The notes under the pieces: generated by a model
Told to the model about the DNA's origin: nothing
What the model saw: the letters and a program-made list of their open reading frames with translations, nothing else
Database searches by the model: none
Made by a program: the position numbers and the translations under genes
Part shown: positions 18,376 to 26,514 of the stretch, one piece after another
Numbering within the stretch: the first letter of the stretch is position 1
How the letters are laid out: the number at the start of each line of letters is the position of its first letter
Assembly: GCA_900550965.1 (NCBI GenBank)
Contig: URUC01000004.1
Location: 1-40,490, forward strand
Direction: 5' to 3'
Source: an uncultured Collinsella sp.
GTDB taxonomy: Bacteria; Actinomycetota; Coriobacteriia; Coriobacteriales; Coriobacteriaceae
Length of the DNA stretch: 40,490 nt

Positions 18376-18523
18376 GTCAGCGAGCGCCGCCCAGAGCGAA
18401 CAAGTTGGCATGAAAAAGGCAAGGCATAGACCTTCTGGTCATGCCTTGCCTTTTGAATGACAAATTGTCGCTCTGGGCGGCGCGCAGCGTCGAGTCGTTA
18501 CGCGGTTTGTAAAACCGCGTAAC
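18376..18523. repeat. Three-stem structured repeat, copy B, abutting the prfA stop codon
   Basis: Same architecture as 2834-2982. The outer stem is 18384-18399 with 18468-18483. The inner stem is 18414-18427 with 18441-18454, and GACC-TTCT-GGTC caps it. The third hairpin is 18497-18508 with 18512-18523. The element ends at the base next to the prfA TAG (18524-18526). Compared with copy A, four outer-stem pairs, one inner-stem pair and two pairs of the third hairpin have changed, each on both arms. Single-stranded linkers (ACAAGTTGGCATG, GAATGACAAATTG, AGCGTCGAGTC) are identical. Confidence 0.9.
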
Positions 18524-19591
18524 CTACACGGCCTGTGCCAGCTTCTCGGCACGCTCGGCGGCGGCGAGCGCCTCGATGACGGTGCCGAGCTGGTCGCCCA
18601 GGAGGACGCCGTTGTAGGTGGAGTTGAAGCCGATGCGGTGATCGGTCACGCGGTCCTGGGGCTGGTTGTAGGTACGGATCTTCTCGGAACGGTTGCCGTG
18701 GCCGATCTGGCTCTGGCGCTCGGCACCGAGCTCCGCCTGCTGCTTCTCGAGCTCCATCTCGTACAGACGGGCGCGCAGCATCTGCATGCAGACTTCGCGG
18801 TTCTGGATCTGGGAGCGCTGTTCCTGCGACTGCACCACGGTGTTGGTGGGCAGGTGGGTAATGCGCACGGCGGAATACGTGGTGTTAACGCACTGACCAC
18901 CAGGGCCGGAGGCGCAGTAGGTATCGATGCGCAAGTCGGACTGGTTGATCTGAACGTCGATTTCCTCGGCCTCGGGAAGTACGGCGACGGTAGCCGTGGA
19001 GGTCTGAATGCGGCCCTGGGACTCGGTCTTGGGGACGCGCTGGACGCGGTGCACGCCGGACTCGAACTTCATGACGGAGTAGACGCGGTCGCCCTCGACC
19101 TTGAACTCGATGGACTTAAAGCCGCCGGCCTCGCTGGGGCTGGAATCGAGCACAGTGGTCTTCCAGCCGCGCGATTCGCAGAAACGCTGATACATCTTGT
19201 ACAGGTCGCCGGCAAAGATGGCTGCCTCATCGCCACCGGCGGCGGAGCGAATCTCGACGATGGTGTTCTTGTCGTCGTTGGGGTCGCTCGGGATGAGCAT
19301 GTACTTAATGTCTTCCTCGAGCTGGGGAAGCTTGGCCTCGTTTTCGGAGATGTCCATCTGGAGCATCTCCTTCTCATCGGCATCGGTGGTATCGTGGAGC
19401 ATTTCCTTGGCAGCCTCGATGTCATCGAGCGCGCCGATGTACTCGCGCGAGGCGGCGATGAGGTCGGACTGGTGCGCGTACTCCTTGTTGAGACGCGTGA
19501 ACTCCTTAATATCGGAGGCGACGGCCGGGTCGGAGAGCTTCTTCTCGAGCTCCTCGTAGGCCTTGATAATCTTTTCGAGCTTGTCGCGCAT
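18524..19591 (-). CDS. prfA: Peptide chain release factor 1
   Basis: 355 aa, normal RF1 length. It recognises UAA and UAG and triggers peptide release. GGQ lies at 231-233 (SGPGGQCVNTTYSAVR). The codon-reading tripeptide is PKT (187-189, in VPKTESQGRIQTS), which has the P-x-T form of RF1; RF2 has SPF. The ATG at 19591 is preceded by AAAGGAG. It is presumably modified by the prmC product encoded downstream. The 290 bases up to the M20 peptidase gene hold only repeats and a possible short leader frame. Confidence 0.96.
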   Translation of the reverse strand: MRDKLEKIIKAYEELEKKLSDPAVASDIKEFTRLNKEYAHQSDLIAASREYIGALDDIEAAKEMLHDTTDADEKEMLQMDISENEAKLPQLEEDIKYMLIPSDPNDDKNTIVEIRSAAGGDEAAIFAGDLYKMYQRFCESRGWKTTVLDSSPSEAGGFKSIEFKVEGDRVYSVMKFESGVHRVQRVPKTESQGRIQTSTATVAVLPEAEEIDVQINQSDLRIDTYCASGPGGQCVNTTYSAVRITHLPTNTVVQSQEQRSQIQNREVCMQMLRARLYEMELEKQQAELGAERQSQIGHGNRSEKIRTYNQPQDRVTDHRIGFNSTYNGVLLGDQLGTVIEALAAAERAEKLAQAV

Positions 19592-19882
19592 GGCGGGACT
19601 CCTTTATATGCGTGAAGGTGAAAATCGGCAGAATTGATGGGGCGCGGGGCGCCGATGCGGGGGTAAGCCCGGCTAGAACATGTCGATCTTCAGATACATG
19701 CGCATCCCTTCGCGTATGGGGTACATAGTTGCGGTCTAACCCATACATGATAGCGTGCGCAGGCAAACCTGCATATAACCCGCACGGAATGAGCGGACGT
19801 AGCCGTTAGGGACGTTCCTTTACGACTAGTCGTTTAAGAACGTCCCCAACGGCTAACAAAGGGACTGTCGCTTTGTCGAATT
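19592..19882. other. prfA upstream region with palindromic repeats
   Basis: No gene. A large inverted repeat spans 19800-19855: 18-base arms (one mismatch) containing GCCGTTAGGGACGTTC, with an inner ACGACTAGTCGT. Next to it an imperfect copy of the GACAAAGGGAC palindrome (19856-19876) runs toward the M20 peptidase stop codon. On the minus strand a 10-codon frame MRMYLKIDMF lies within 19674-19706, preceded by GAAGGGATG. It might be a chance short ORF. The prfA promoter must lie in this region, but I could not choose one. Confidence 0.5.
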
Positions 19883-21298
19883 CTAGAGCGTTTGGAGCAG
19901 GGAGATGAGAAAACGGATGCCCTGGAGGTAGGCTCGGCGGGTGATGCGCTCGTTGGTGCCGTGGACGCCGCGGTCGCACTCGTCATCGTCGACCACAAAG
20001 GCCGAGAAGCGAATGCACTCAGGGCAAATGCTCTGGTAGTTGGCAGCGTCGGTCGCGCCAATCACAGTCGAGGGCACAATTGCCACTGGCTCGAATGATC
20101 CGTTTTCCTCCGTCCCCTTTGGATCACGGAAATAGCGGGCGGCGATGGAGCGAACCGCCTCGAGGCCGGGACCACCGATGCGCGGGGACGGCGAGGGTTC
20201 GGAGCTGCCGGGGCCCAGCTCCACTTCGACACGACCGGCAAGGTCCGCCCCGGCAACCGCCTCACGGCAGCGCGCCACAACGTCGGCCACGCTCGTGCCC
20301 TCGAGCATGCGGAAGTTGATGTTGGCCCACATATCCTGCGGCATCACGTTAGCACCGGTGCTACCGCCCTCGATTTGGGTCGGTGCACAGGTGGTGGTCA
20401 CGAGCGGATAGAGCTTCTTGCTGGCGAGGCACTCGCGCACGATGGTGTCCTTGTTGGCGGCAATTTCATCGGCCGTGTAGAGCCCCAGCCCGACGAGCTG
20501 TGCGGCAAGCAGGTCCGTGACGCGCGTCGGCCATTCGATATCGCAGATTGCGGCGATGGCGCGGCTCAGCACCTCGAGCGAAGTGCCACCGTAGGGGTTG
20601 GAGGAATGTCCGCCCGCGCTCTTTGTCTTGAGCACAATGTCGGCATAACCTTTCTCAGCCAGGTCGGCGTGCATGAGCCAACCCTCGCCCGCGCTGTACT
20701 CGGCAGCCGGAACGATGCGGTAGTCGCCCTCGTCGATCAGGCACTCAAGCTCAATGCCGCGTTCCTCGAGCACGCGGCCGATGGCACCCGCACCGAACTG
20801 CGTGGTTTCCTCGTCCTGGCCAAAAGCCAGCAGCAGGGTGCGCTCGTGCTCCCAGCCATGGGCCAGCGCATACTCAACCGCCTCGAGAATGCCTGTGACC
20901 TGGTCTTTCATATCGATGGCGCCGCGACCCCAAATGTAGGTGTCGTCCACATGTCCGCTAAAGGGGGCATGCGTCCAATCGTCCTCGGTGCCGGGTACCA
21001 CGGGAACCACGTCCATGTGGCCCATGAGCATAACGGGCTTAAGGGCAGGGTCGGAGCCGGTAAGCGTCACGAGCAGCGAATGGTCGACGAGCTCGATCTC
21101 GCCCGCCTCGAACACGCGCGGCCACGCCTGCTGCATATAGGCGCGCAGATCGTCGAACGGCTCCCGGTCCACCGCCTCGGCATCCATACTCGAAATGGTC
21201 GGAAACGACAGCACGCGGCCCAGGCGCTCGCACGCGCCGGCCTCGTCTATATCGGCAAAATCGTCCTCATGCGCAAAGAAGCGCCAAACCTCGGCCAT
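19883..21298 (-). CDS. M20-family metallopeptidase (carboxypeptidase-S-like)
   Basis: 471 aa. The M20 zinc ligands are visible in MLMGHMDVVPV, WGRGAIDMKDQV, GQDEETTQFGA and the C-terminal region near GVHGTNERI. The dimerisation lid carries SAGGHSSNPYGG. Family members hydrolyse short peptides or N-acyl amino acids in the cytoplasm or outside; the length and motifs are closest to carboxypeptidase S/PM20D1-type enzymes. No signal peptide is seen. The ATG at 21298 follows AAAGGATG. It lies last in the ABC amino-acid importer operon (72 bases behind the ATPase gene), so it may process imported peptides or conjugates. Substrate unknown. Confidence 0.88.
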   Translation of the reverse strand: MAEVWRFFAHEDDFADIDEAGACERLGRVLSFPTISSMDAEAVDREPFDDLRAYMQQAWPRVFEAGEIELVDHSLLVTLTGSDPALKPVMLMGHMDVVPVVPGTEDDWTHAPFSGHVDDTYIWGRGAIDMKDQVTGILEAVEYALAHGWEHERTLLLAFGQDEETTQFGAGAIGRVLEERGIELECLIDEGDYRIVPAAEYSAGEGWLMHADLAEKGYADIVLKTKSAGGHSSNPYGGTSLEVLSRAIAAICDIEWPTRVTDLLAAQLVGLGLYTADEIAANKDTIVRECLASKKLYPLVTTTCAPTQIEGGSTGANVMPQDMWANINFRMLEGTSVADVVARCREAVAGADLAGRVEVELGPGSSEPSPSPRIGGPGLEAVRSIAARYFRDPKGTEENGSFEPVAIVPSTVIGATDAANYQSICPECIRFSAFVVDDDECDRGVHGTNERITRRAYLQGIRFLISLLQTL

Positions 21299-21370
21299 GA
21301 CATCCTTTCGATTGTGATGACGAGGGCCGCCCCACGGGAGCGGCCCTGCAACGTAAGCGTTTGCGGTCGG

Positions 21371-22156
21371 TTATTTGTCCTCGAGATAGCGAGAGAGGAA
21401 CTCGCGGGTGCGCTGGTGTTTGGGATTGCCGAAGAGCTCGGCCGGTGCCGCATCCTCGAGCACCACGCCCTTGTCCATAAAGACCACGCGGTCGGACACC
21501 GTGCGGGCAAAGGCCATCTCATGCGTGACGACCACCATGGTCATGCCGTCGGCAGCGAGCTTACGCATGACCTCGAGCACCTCTCCCACGATCTCGGGGT
21601 CGAGTGCGGAGGTCGGCTCGTCAAACAGCATGATCTGCGGATTCATGCACAGGGCACGGGCGATGGCCACGCGCTGCTTTTGGCCGCCGGACAGGCGACC
21701 CACGGCGGCGTGCGCGAACTTCTCGAGCCCCACGCTCGTCAGATGCTCCATCGCGACTTTCTCGGCCTCGGCCTTGCTCATCTTTTTGAGCGTGACGGGC
21801 GCGAGCGTGCAGTTGTCGAGCACATCCATGTTGTTGAACAGGTTAAAGCCCTGAAACACCATGCCGATGTCCTCGCGCAGCTTATTGATATTGCAGCGCT
21901 CGGCCGTGAGGTCCTGGCCGTGGAACCAGATGTGGCCCGCGTCCGGGGTCTCGAGCAGGTTGAGGCAGCGCAGGAAGGTCGACTTGCCCGAGCCCGAGGC
22001 GCCGATGATGGTGACGACCTCGCCGGGGTTAACGGACAGGTCGATGCCCTTGAGCACCTCGAGCGAGCCGAAGCTCTTGCGCAGGCCCTCGACGCGGATA
22101 AGCGGCTCATTTGTCTGTGCGGCGGCCGCAACGCCGGTAGTGGCGGTATCTGCCAT
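21371..22156 (-). CDS. Polar amino-acid ABC transporter ATP-binding protein (GlnQ/HisP type)
   Basis: 261 aa from the ATG at 22156, preceded by GAGGAGAATC; 25 upstream residues overlap the permease stop and are rejected. Walker A is GASGSGKST, the Q-loop lies in VFQGFNLFNNM, the signature is LSGGQKQRVAIARAL, Walker B is IMLFDEPTSALDPE and the H-loop is VVVTHEM. This pattern is typical for GlnQ-type ATPases of amino-acid importers. It is 22 bases behind the permease gene. Confidence 0.94.
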   Translation of the reverse strand: MADTATTGVAAAAQTNEPLIRVEGLRKSFGSLEVLKGIDLSVNPGEVVTIIGASGSGKSTFLRCLNLLETPDAGHIWFHGQDLTAERCNINKLREDIGMVFQGFNLFNNMDVLDNCTLAPVTLKKMSKAEAEKVAMEHLTSVGLEKFAHAAVGRLSGGQKQRVAIARALCMNPQIMLFDEPTSALDPEIVGEVLEVMRKLAADGMTMVVVTHEMAFARTVSDRVVFMDKGVVLEDAAPAELFGNPKHQRTREFLSRYLEDK

Positions 22157-22178
22157 GATGATTCTCCTCGTCTTGAGC

Positions 22179-23327
22179 CTAGTTGGAGCTGGGCAGCGTT
22201 GCCGGGGCCTCGGCGCCGAGCTTTTTGCCAAAGGCCTCGAGCAGGCGACTCGCCACGAGCGTCAGGATCAGGTAGACCACGAGAGCCACGCAGTAGACCT
22301 CCATCTGGCGGTAGTACACGCCGGCGACGGTGGTGGTGGCGTACATGAGGTCAAACACGCCGATGACCGAAAGCACCGACGAATCCTTGATGTTGATGAT
22401 GAGCTCGTTGGTGAGCGCCGGAATCGCGTTTTTAATGCCCTGGGGGAACACGACCTTGCGCATGGCCTGCCACTGCGACAGACCCAGCGAGCGCGCCGCC
22501 TCGGCCTGGCCGGGATCGATGGACTCGATGCCGCCACGCAGGACCTCCATCATATAGGCGGTGGAGTTGAGCGAGATGGTGACGAGGCCGGCAGTGAAGG
22601 TACTCCAAATCTGGTTGGCCTGGGCGGTCTCGAAGCCCATGCCGCGCAAAACGGTGAAGCCCGCGTAATAGATGAGCAGGCCCTGGACCATCATGGGCGT
22701 TCCGCGCACGATGGTGGAGTAAACGGTCGCAAAGCCGCGGCCGATGCTCTTAAAGAAGCGCACCAGATCGTTATCCACGCGGTCAAACGTCTGAATGCGC
22801 AGGAACACAAAGAGCAGCGCCAAGAAGAAGGCGATGACCGTGCCGAAGGTGGCAAGCGCGATGGTGATCTCGATACCGCGAATGAAGAAGTCGCCGCTCT
22901 TGTAGGTCATGTAGACCAGGCTCGACAAAAAGTCGCTGGGGTTGGAGTCCGAGACAATGCTCACCTGTACCAGGTCGATAAACGACATGACGCAGCGGTC
23001 GATGAAGAAGATCGCCGCGATGGCAACCACGACATAGCTGCCCAGGCGCGCGCCGCGACGGCAACGCTCGGATGCAAACGGCGACTTTTGGCGATAGTCA
23101 TTCCAATGCATGAGCTTGGTGACGAGCGCTGCCGCCGATACGACAATCCAAGCCCACAGAATCGCCCAGAGGCAGTCCTGGAAAACACCCGTGGGCGCCA
23201 AGAAGCTCAGCGGCGTGGGGTTGCGCTGACTAAACGCCAGACCGAGCGCCGCGATAGCGCTCGTGCCCAGATACACATAACGGTGGTCGGCCTTGATAAA
23301 GGAGGCCAGACGATTGATGGTTTTCAT
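22179..23327 (-). CDS. Polar amino-acid ABC transporter permease with extended N-terminus
   Basis: 382 aa; ordinary HisM/GlnP-type permeases are ~220-250. The C-terminal two-thirds form the normal permease domain. EITIALATFGTVIAFFLALLF starts it, and the EAA loop EAARSLGLSQWQAMRKVVFP contacts the ATPase. The first ~140 residues hold about three further hydrophobic segments (GTSAIAALGLAF, AILWAWIVVSAAALV, YVVVAIAAIFFI) before the domain. GGGAGG precedes the ATG at 23327. It begins nine bases after the binding-protein gene. Confidence 0.92.
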   Translation of the reverse strand: MKTINRLASFIKADHRYVYLGTSAIAALGLAFSQRNPTPLSFLAPTGVFQDCLWAILWAWIVVSAAALVTKLMHWNDYRQKSPFASERCRRGARLGSYVVVAIAAIFFIDRCVMSFIDLVQVSIVSDSNPSDFLSSLVYMTYKSGDFFIRGIEITIALATFGTVIAFFLALLFVFLRIQTFDRVDNDLVRFFKSIGRGFATVYSTIVRGTPMMVQGLLIYYAGFTVLRGMGFETAQANQIWSTFTAGLVTISLNSTAYMMEVLRGGIESIDPGQAEAARSLGLSQWQAMRKVVFPQGIKNAIPALTNELIINIKDSSVLSVIGVFDLMYATTTVAGVYYRQMEVYCVALVVYLILTLVASRLLEAFGKKLGAEAPATLPSSN

Positions 23328-23336
23328 GCTGCCTCC

Positions 23337-24263
23337 CTATGCCGGCTGACGGTCGAGGCACGCGTCCCACATTTGGTCGCGCTCCTCCTGGCTGATGCCC
23401 TTGAGCGTCTTATCGATAAGTTTGAGCAGTTTGTCCGATCCCTTGCGGCAGCCGACGTTTGCCGCGACCTCCTGCTTAAAGCCCTCGCCCTCGGCAAAAT
23501 GAATGGGGACAATGCCCGGGTTTTGGGCCATATAGCCCTTCTCGTTCTCGGTGTTGTAGGTCACGGCGTCGCACGTGCCCTGCAGCAGATTCGAGAACAC
23601 CGTGGGGGCCGAATCGACCGGGTTTTTGTGCACAACGCCCGGAATCTCGTCGATGACGGTATCGAGCATCGTGTCCTTTTGGCCGAGCACCGTGGCGCCA
23701 CTGAAGTCGCTGAGCTTGGTGGCGTTCTGGTAGGGCGAGCCCTCTTTTACGAACAGGCCAAAGTAGCCAATGAAGTACGGGTCGGAGAAGCCGACCGACT
23801 CCTCACGCTCGGGCGTAGCGCTCATGCCGGCGATGATGAGGTCGATCTGGCCGTTGTTGAGCGAATCGATAAGGCCCGAGAAGCTCTGCTTGACGGCAAC
23901 GGGCTCGCCACCGAGGGCCTTGCAGACGATCTTGGCGATCTGCACGTCGTAGCCATCGGCATAGGCGCCCTGCACGTTGTCGATGGGAATGGTGAACTCG
24001 CTGGCCTCGGAAACCTGCCAGTTGTACGGGGCGTAGGCCGCCTCCATGCCAATGCGGATCTTATCCTTGCCGATAACGGAATCGGACAGGTCATCGCGAC
24101 CGCCGCCCGTCGTGGGCTGGACCACCTTGAGTGTGGACGGACGCTGGCAGCCGGCAAGCGCGCCGGCGACAACGGTTGCGCTCGCAGCGAGGGCGCTACC
24201 CAAGAAGACGCGACGACTGCACACCGGCTGGGCCTGCGCGTCGCGCTGTAGTCGAGGTTGCAT
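23337..24263 (-). CDS. Amino-acid ABC transporter substrate-binding lipoprotein with Tat-like signal
   Basis: 308 aa from the ATG at 24263 (AGGAAGG six bases ahead). The signal reads CSRRVFLGSALAA and later LAGC: a twin-arginine motif of the SRRxFL kind followed by a lipobox, so export folded via Tat and lipid anchoring are likely. The mature part has the family-3 solute-binding fold (IRIGMEAAYAPYNW, DGYDVQIAKIVCKALGG, GQIDLIIAGMSATPEREESV). The pocket is of the polar amino-acid type; the ligand is unknown. First gene of the importer operon. Confidence 0.92.
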   Translation of the reverse strand: MQPRLQRDAQAQPVCSRRVFLGSALAASATVVAGALAGCQRPSTLKVVQPTTGGGRDDLSDSVIGKDKIRIGMEAAYAPYNWQVSEASEFTIPIDNVQGAYADGYDVQIAKIVCKALGGEPVAVKQSFSGLIDSLNNGQIDLIIAGMSATPEREESVGFSDPYFIGYFGLFVKEGSPYQNATKLSDFSGATVLGQKDTMLDTVIDEIPGVVHKNPVDSAPTVFSNLLQGTCDAVTYNTENEKGYMAQNPGIVPIHFAEGEGFKQEVAANVGCRKGSDKLLKLIDKTLKGISQEERDQMWDACLDRQPA

Positions 24264-24360
24264 CTGATGCCTTCCTGTTTTGCTTTGCTGACAATAAGAC
24301 AGGATATACGCCCGCAACCAGCAACGCGGCATGTGCGCGAAAAATTAATAGACACACAGT

Positions 24361-24390
24361 AGTCGTTTAAGAACATCCCCAATGGCTACC
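24361..24390. repeat. Half copy of the GGGACGTTC repeat family
   Basis: AGTCGTTTAAGAACATCCCC and the following AATGGCTACC resemble the right arm of the 19800-19855 inverted repeat. The left arm is missing, so it looks like a decayed or truncated copy. Confidence 0.5.
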
Positions 24391-24393
24391 TAC

Positions 24394-24430
24394 CAAAAAG
24401 CCTCCCTGCCGGATGTGGCAGGGAGGCTTA
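24394..24430 (-). terminator. Intrinsic terminator of the aldose-epimerase-like gene
   Basis: AAGCCTCCCTGCC (24398-24410) pairs perfectly with 24417-24429 around a six-base loop. On the minus strand the stem is followed by TTT from a run of five plus-strand A residues at 24395-24399, partly inside the stem. It lies ~45 bases past the stop codon at 24471. Confidence 0.85.
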
Positions 24431-24443
24431 GCGGGCGGGAAGG

Positions 24444-24466
24444 GACAAAGGGACTGTCCCTTTGTC
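24444..24466. repeat. GACAAAGGGAC palindrome, copy at the epimerase 3' end
   Basis: Perfect 11-bp arms (GACAAAGGGAC and its complement) around one T. It starts four bases past the TAG stop of the epimerase-like gene. A longer version lies at 26484-26514 and a mismatched one at 19856-19876. Confidence 0.8.
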
Positions 24467-24470
24467 ACAT

Positions 24471-25364
24471 CTAGAGCAAGGTGACGCTAAAGCTACGTTT
24501 ATCGGTAGCGCCGGGAGCCAAGGTGATGGTGTTGACCTTGTGCTCAAAGACGTCGTCCTCGGTGTCCATGGTGGTATGACCGGTCCAGGGCTCGAGCGCC
24601 ACAAACGGAGCGTCGTTGGCGGCAGACCACACGCCGATGTACTTAAAGCCCTCAAAGTCGATCTTGACGCCGTGGCCCGACTTGCGACCGCGCAGCGTGA
24701 GCGTGGAGCCCGGGGCATCGGTGAACATGATGGCATCGTTATCGAAGCTGCGGTGCGTAATGGGCAGCACGTCCGAGTTATCGGGAGCCTTGTAGCTACC
24801 CTCGAACGTCATAAGACCGTCGGGCGTGATGATGGGGGCCTCGTTAGTCCAAGCCTCGGTAAACGCCAGCTCGTAATCCTCGAATGCCTCGTCCTCGGCA
24901 CCGGGGGCAGGCACGTTAAATGCGGGGTGGCCGCCCACCGAGAACGGCAGGTCCACGTCGCCGGTGTTGGTGACGGCAAAAGTCTGGGTAAGCGTGGCGT
25001 CGCCGGTTAGGGCATAGGTCATGTTGAGCTTAAAGTGGAAGGGGAAAGCCTTGAGCGACTCGGGCGTATCGGTGATCTCGTAGGTGACGGACGAGCCGTC
25101 CTCGGAGACCTCGACCAGCTTGTGCTCGACGATGCGCGCGAGTCCGTGGCGCGGCATCTCGCAGGTGCCGGCCGCAGACGTCGCCGTGTTGTTGCGCAGC
25201 GAGCCCACAATGGGGAACAGAATGGGCGCGTGCTTGCCCCAAAAGGCCGGGTCGCCCTGCCACAGATACTCGTTGCCGTTGAGGGCAAGGCTCGTGAGCT
25301 GGGCGCCCATGGAATCGATGGCCGCGGTAAGGCCGCCGCGCTTGATGGTGGTGACGGTAGACAT
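24471..25364 (-). CDS. Aldose 1-epimerase family protein (LacX-like)
   Basis: 297 aa from the ATG at 25364 (GGAGGAAGTAGC). The beta-sandwich mutarotase fold is suggested by EYLWQGDPAFWGKHAPILFPIVG, typical of the LacX branch, then MPRHGLARI and VGGHPAFNVP with conserved His residues, and the C-terminal VALEPWTGHTT with a Glu that could be the base. Such proteins interconvert sugar anomers, perhaps phosphorylated. It is a single gene between repeats, with no sugar operon beside it. Substrate unknown. Confidence 0.9.
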   Translation of the reverse strand: MSTVTTIKRGGLTAAIDSMGAQLTSLALNGNEYLWQGDPAFWGKHAPILFPIVGSLRNNTATSAAGTCEMPRHGLARIVEHKLVEVSEDGSSVTYEITDTPESLKAFPFHFKLNMTYALTGDATLTQTFAVTNTGDVDLPFSVGGHPAFNVPAPGAEDEAFEDYELAFTEAWTNEAPIITPDGLMTFEGSYKAPDNSDVLPITHRSFDNDAIMFTDAPGSTLTLRGRKSGHGVKIDFEGFKYIGVWSAANDAPFVALEPWTGHTTMDTEDDVFEHKVNTITLAPGATDKRSFSVTLL

Positions 25365-25443
25365 GCTACTTCCTCCAAAAGTAAACAACAGTGTCGAGGG
25401 CTATTGTCCCACTCTTGGCGGCGGGGTTGAGCGTCAGGCGCAG

Positions 25444-26313
25444 TTATTGAGCAATAGCGTAAAGGTCAAACCCGCCCTGTGGCGTGCTATCGACCGTATC
25501 GGGCGCCTGTGAATTAAAGCTCACCGGAACCATGCGCTTTGAGGCGCGGTAACGCGTGCCGTCGGTGGCGACGGGCGGCTCATCGACCGTGAGCTCGTAG
25601 TCGCCGGGCTTGAGCTCGATACCGTCACCTTCGGAATTGACGTATTGATACTCGTCGATTGCTTGTCCCTTGAGCGTGCGACCCACGATATGGACGAGCA
25701 TCTGGCTGTCGCCGCGGGCGGTGTCCCATGTCGCACCGTCCTTAACCTCGACCGACACATGCACCGAGCGCGTGCGGCTGAGCGATTGCTCGACAGACAT
25801 CTCGACCTTGGCGGCGTCTTGGCGCTGCTGCTCGACATGACCCCAGATGCTGCCGATCGCCGAGCAAGCGATAACGCCGGCCATAAAGGCGATGAGAATG
25901 GGGCCGAGCGGAGAGCGACGGCCCGCGTCTTCCTCGCGAGCCAGGTTGGGGCGATGGGTGGGGGCGGGCGCCTGGGCACCCTGCGCGGGCACGTCGAGTA
26001 TGCTGAAGGATGCCGTGCTGCCGGGGTCGATGGTATGGCGCGGCTGTGGGGTCTTTGCCGGCGAGATCGACATATCAGCCGGCTCGCCGAGCGTGGCCGT
26101 GGCATCGGCCTTCGCCTCGTCGGCCTCGGCCTGGGCCCAAGCCTGTTCAAAGGTTAGGGGTTCGGCGGCATCGGAGGCGGCTTCAGGCTCGACACCGGCA
26201 TCGTTGCCGGTCTCGCCCTCGTCGCTCGACACGTCACACGGCGCGGGCTCGTCCCACTCTTCGTCCGGAGCCTCGCCCTCGCTATACCACCATTCAAAGT
26301 TATCGATATCCAT
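25444..26313 (-). CDS. Unknown membrane-anchored protein with acidic cytoplasmic N-terminus
   Basis: 289 aa from the ATG at 26313 (AAGGGGG nine bases ahead). I do not recognise a family. Residues 1-135 are acidic, Ala/Glu/Pro-rich and likely disordered, with WW and several Trp in the first 15 residues. A single membrane helix (PILIAFMAGVIACSAIGSIW) follows. The ~135-residue outside part has a beta-rich pattern (VHVSVEVKDG, MLVHIVGRTL, LKPGDYELTVDEPPVATDG) that resembles an Ig-like or carboxypeptidase-regulatory-like domain. No enzymatic motif. Alone between repeats, so context gives no role. Confidence 0.75.
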   Translation of the reverse strand: MDIDNFEWWYSEGEAPDEEWDEPAPCDVSSDEGETGNDAGVEPEAASDAAEPLTFEQAWAQAEADEAKADATATLGEPADMSISPAKTPQPRHTIDPGSTASFSILDVPAQGAQAPAPTHRPNLAREEDAGRRSPLGPILIAFMAGVIACSAIGSIWGHVEQQRQDAAKVEMSVEQSLSRTRSVHVSVEVKDGATWDTARGDSQMLVHIVGRTLKGQAIDEYQYVNSEGDGIELKPGDYELTVDEPPVATDGTRYRASKRMVPVSFNSQAPDTVDSTPQGGFDLYAIAQ

Positions 26314-26404
26314 ACGGGGCGCCCCCTTGGCCTCGCAAATAAACACTTGCTAGCCTTATACCCCCAGATGACACGGGAGCTCGCCGGCACAGACAGGAAA
26401 AGCG

Positions 26405-26457
26405 TCACAACATTCGAGGCTTTTCCTCGTTTTCGAGATTTTCATCGAATGTTGTGA
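26405..26457. repeat. TCACAACATTCGA inverted repeat, copy 1
   Basis: Perfect 13-bp arms at 26405-26417 and 26445-26457 enclose a small hairpin CTCG-TTTT-CGAG (26426-26437). A near-identical element is at 31331-31377. Both lie downstream of minus-strand genes of the prFMN cluster (MerR and the LpdD-Nudix fusion) and are followed by a GACAAAGGGAC-type palindrome at the stop codon. Confidence 0.8.
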
Positions 26458-26483
26458 TGGTTTGGGCGGCAGCCATGCCGCGA

Positions 26484-26514
26484 ATGTGACAAAGGGACTG
26501 TCCCTTTGTCACAT
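26484..26514. repeat. GACAAAGGGAC palindrome overlapping the MerR stop codon
   Basis: 15-bp perfect arms with a one-base centre. The stop codon of the MerR-type gene (TGA, plus 26509-26511) and the last Met codon are inside it, so the repeat supplies the end of the protein. Confidence 0.8.

Noticed and set aside
21861..24251. 796-codon plus-strand frame opposite the ABC importer genes
   Set aside because: Antisense shadow of well-supported minus-strand genes. The similar long frame 20375-22348 is rejected for the same reason.
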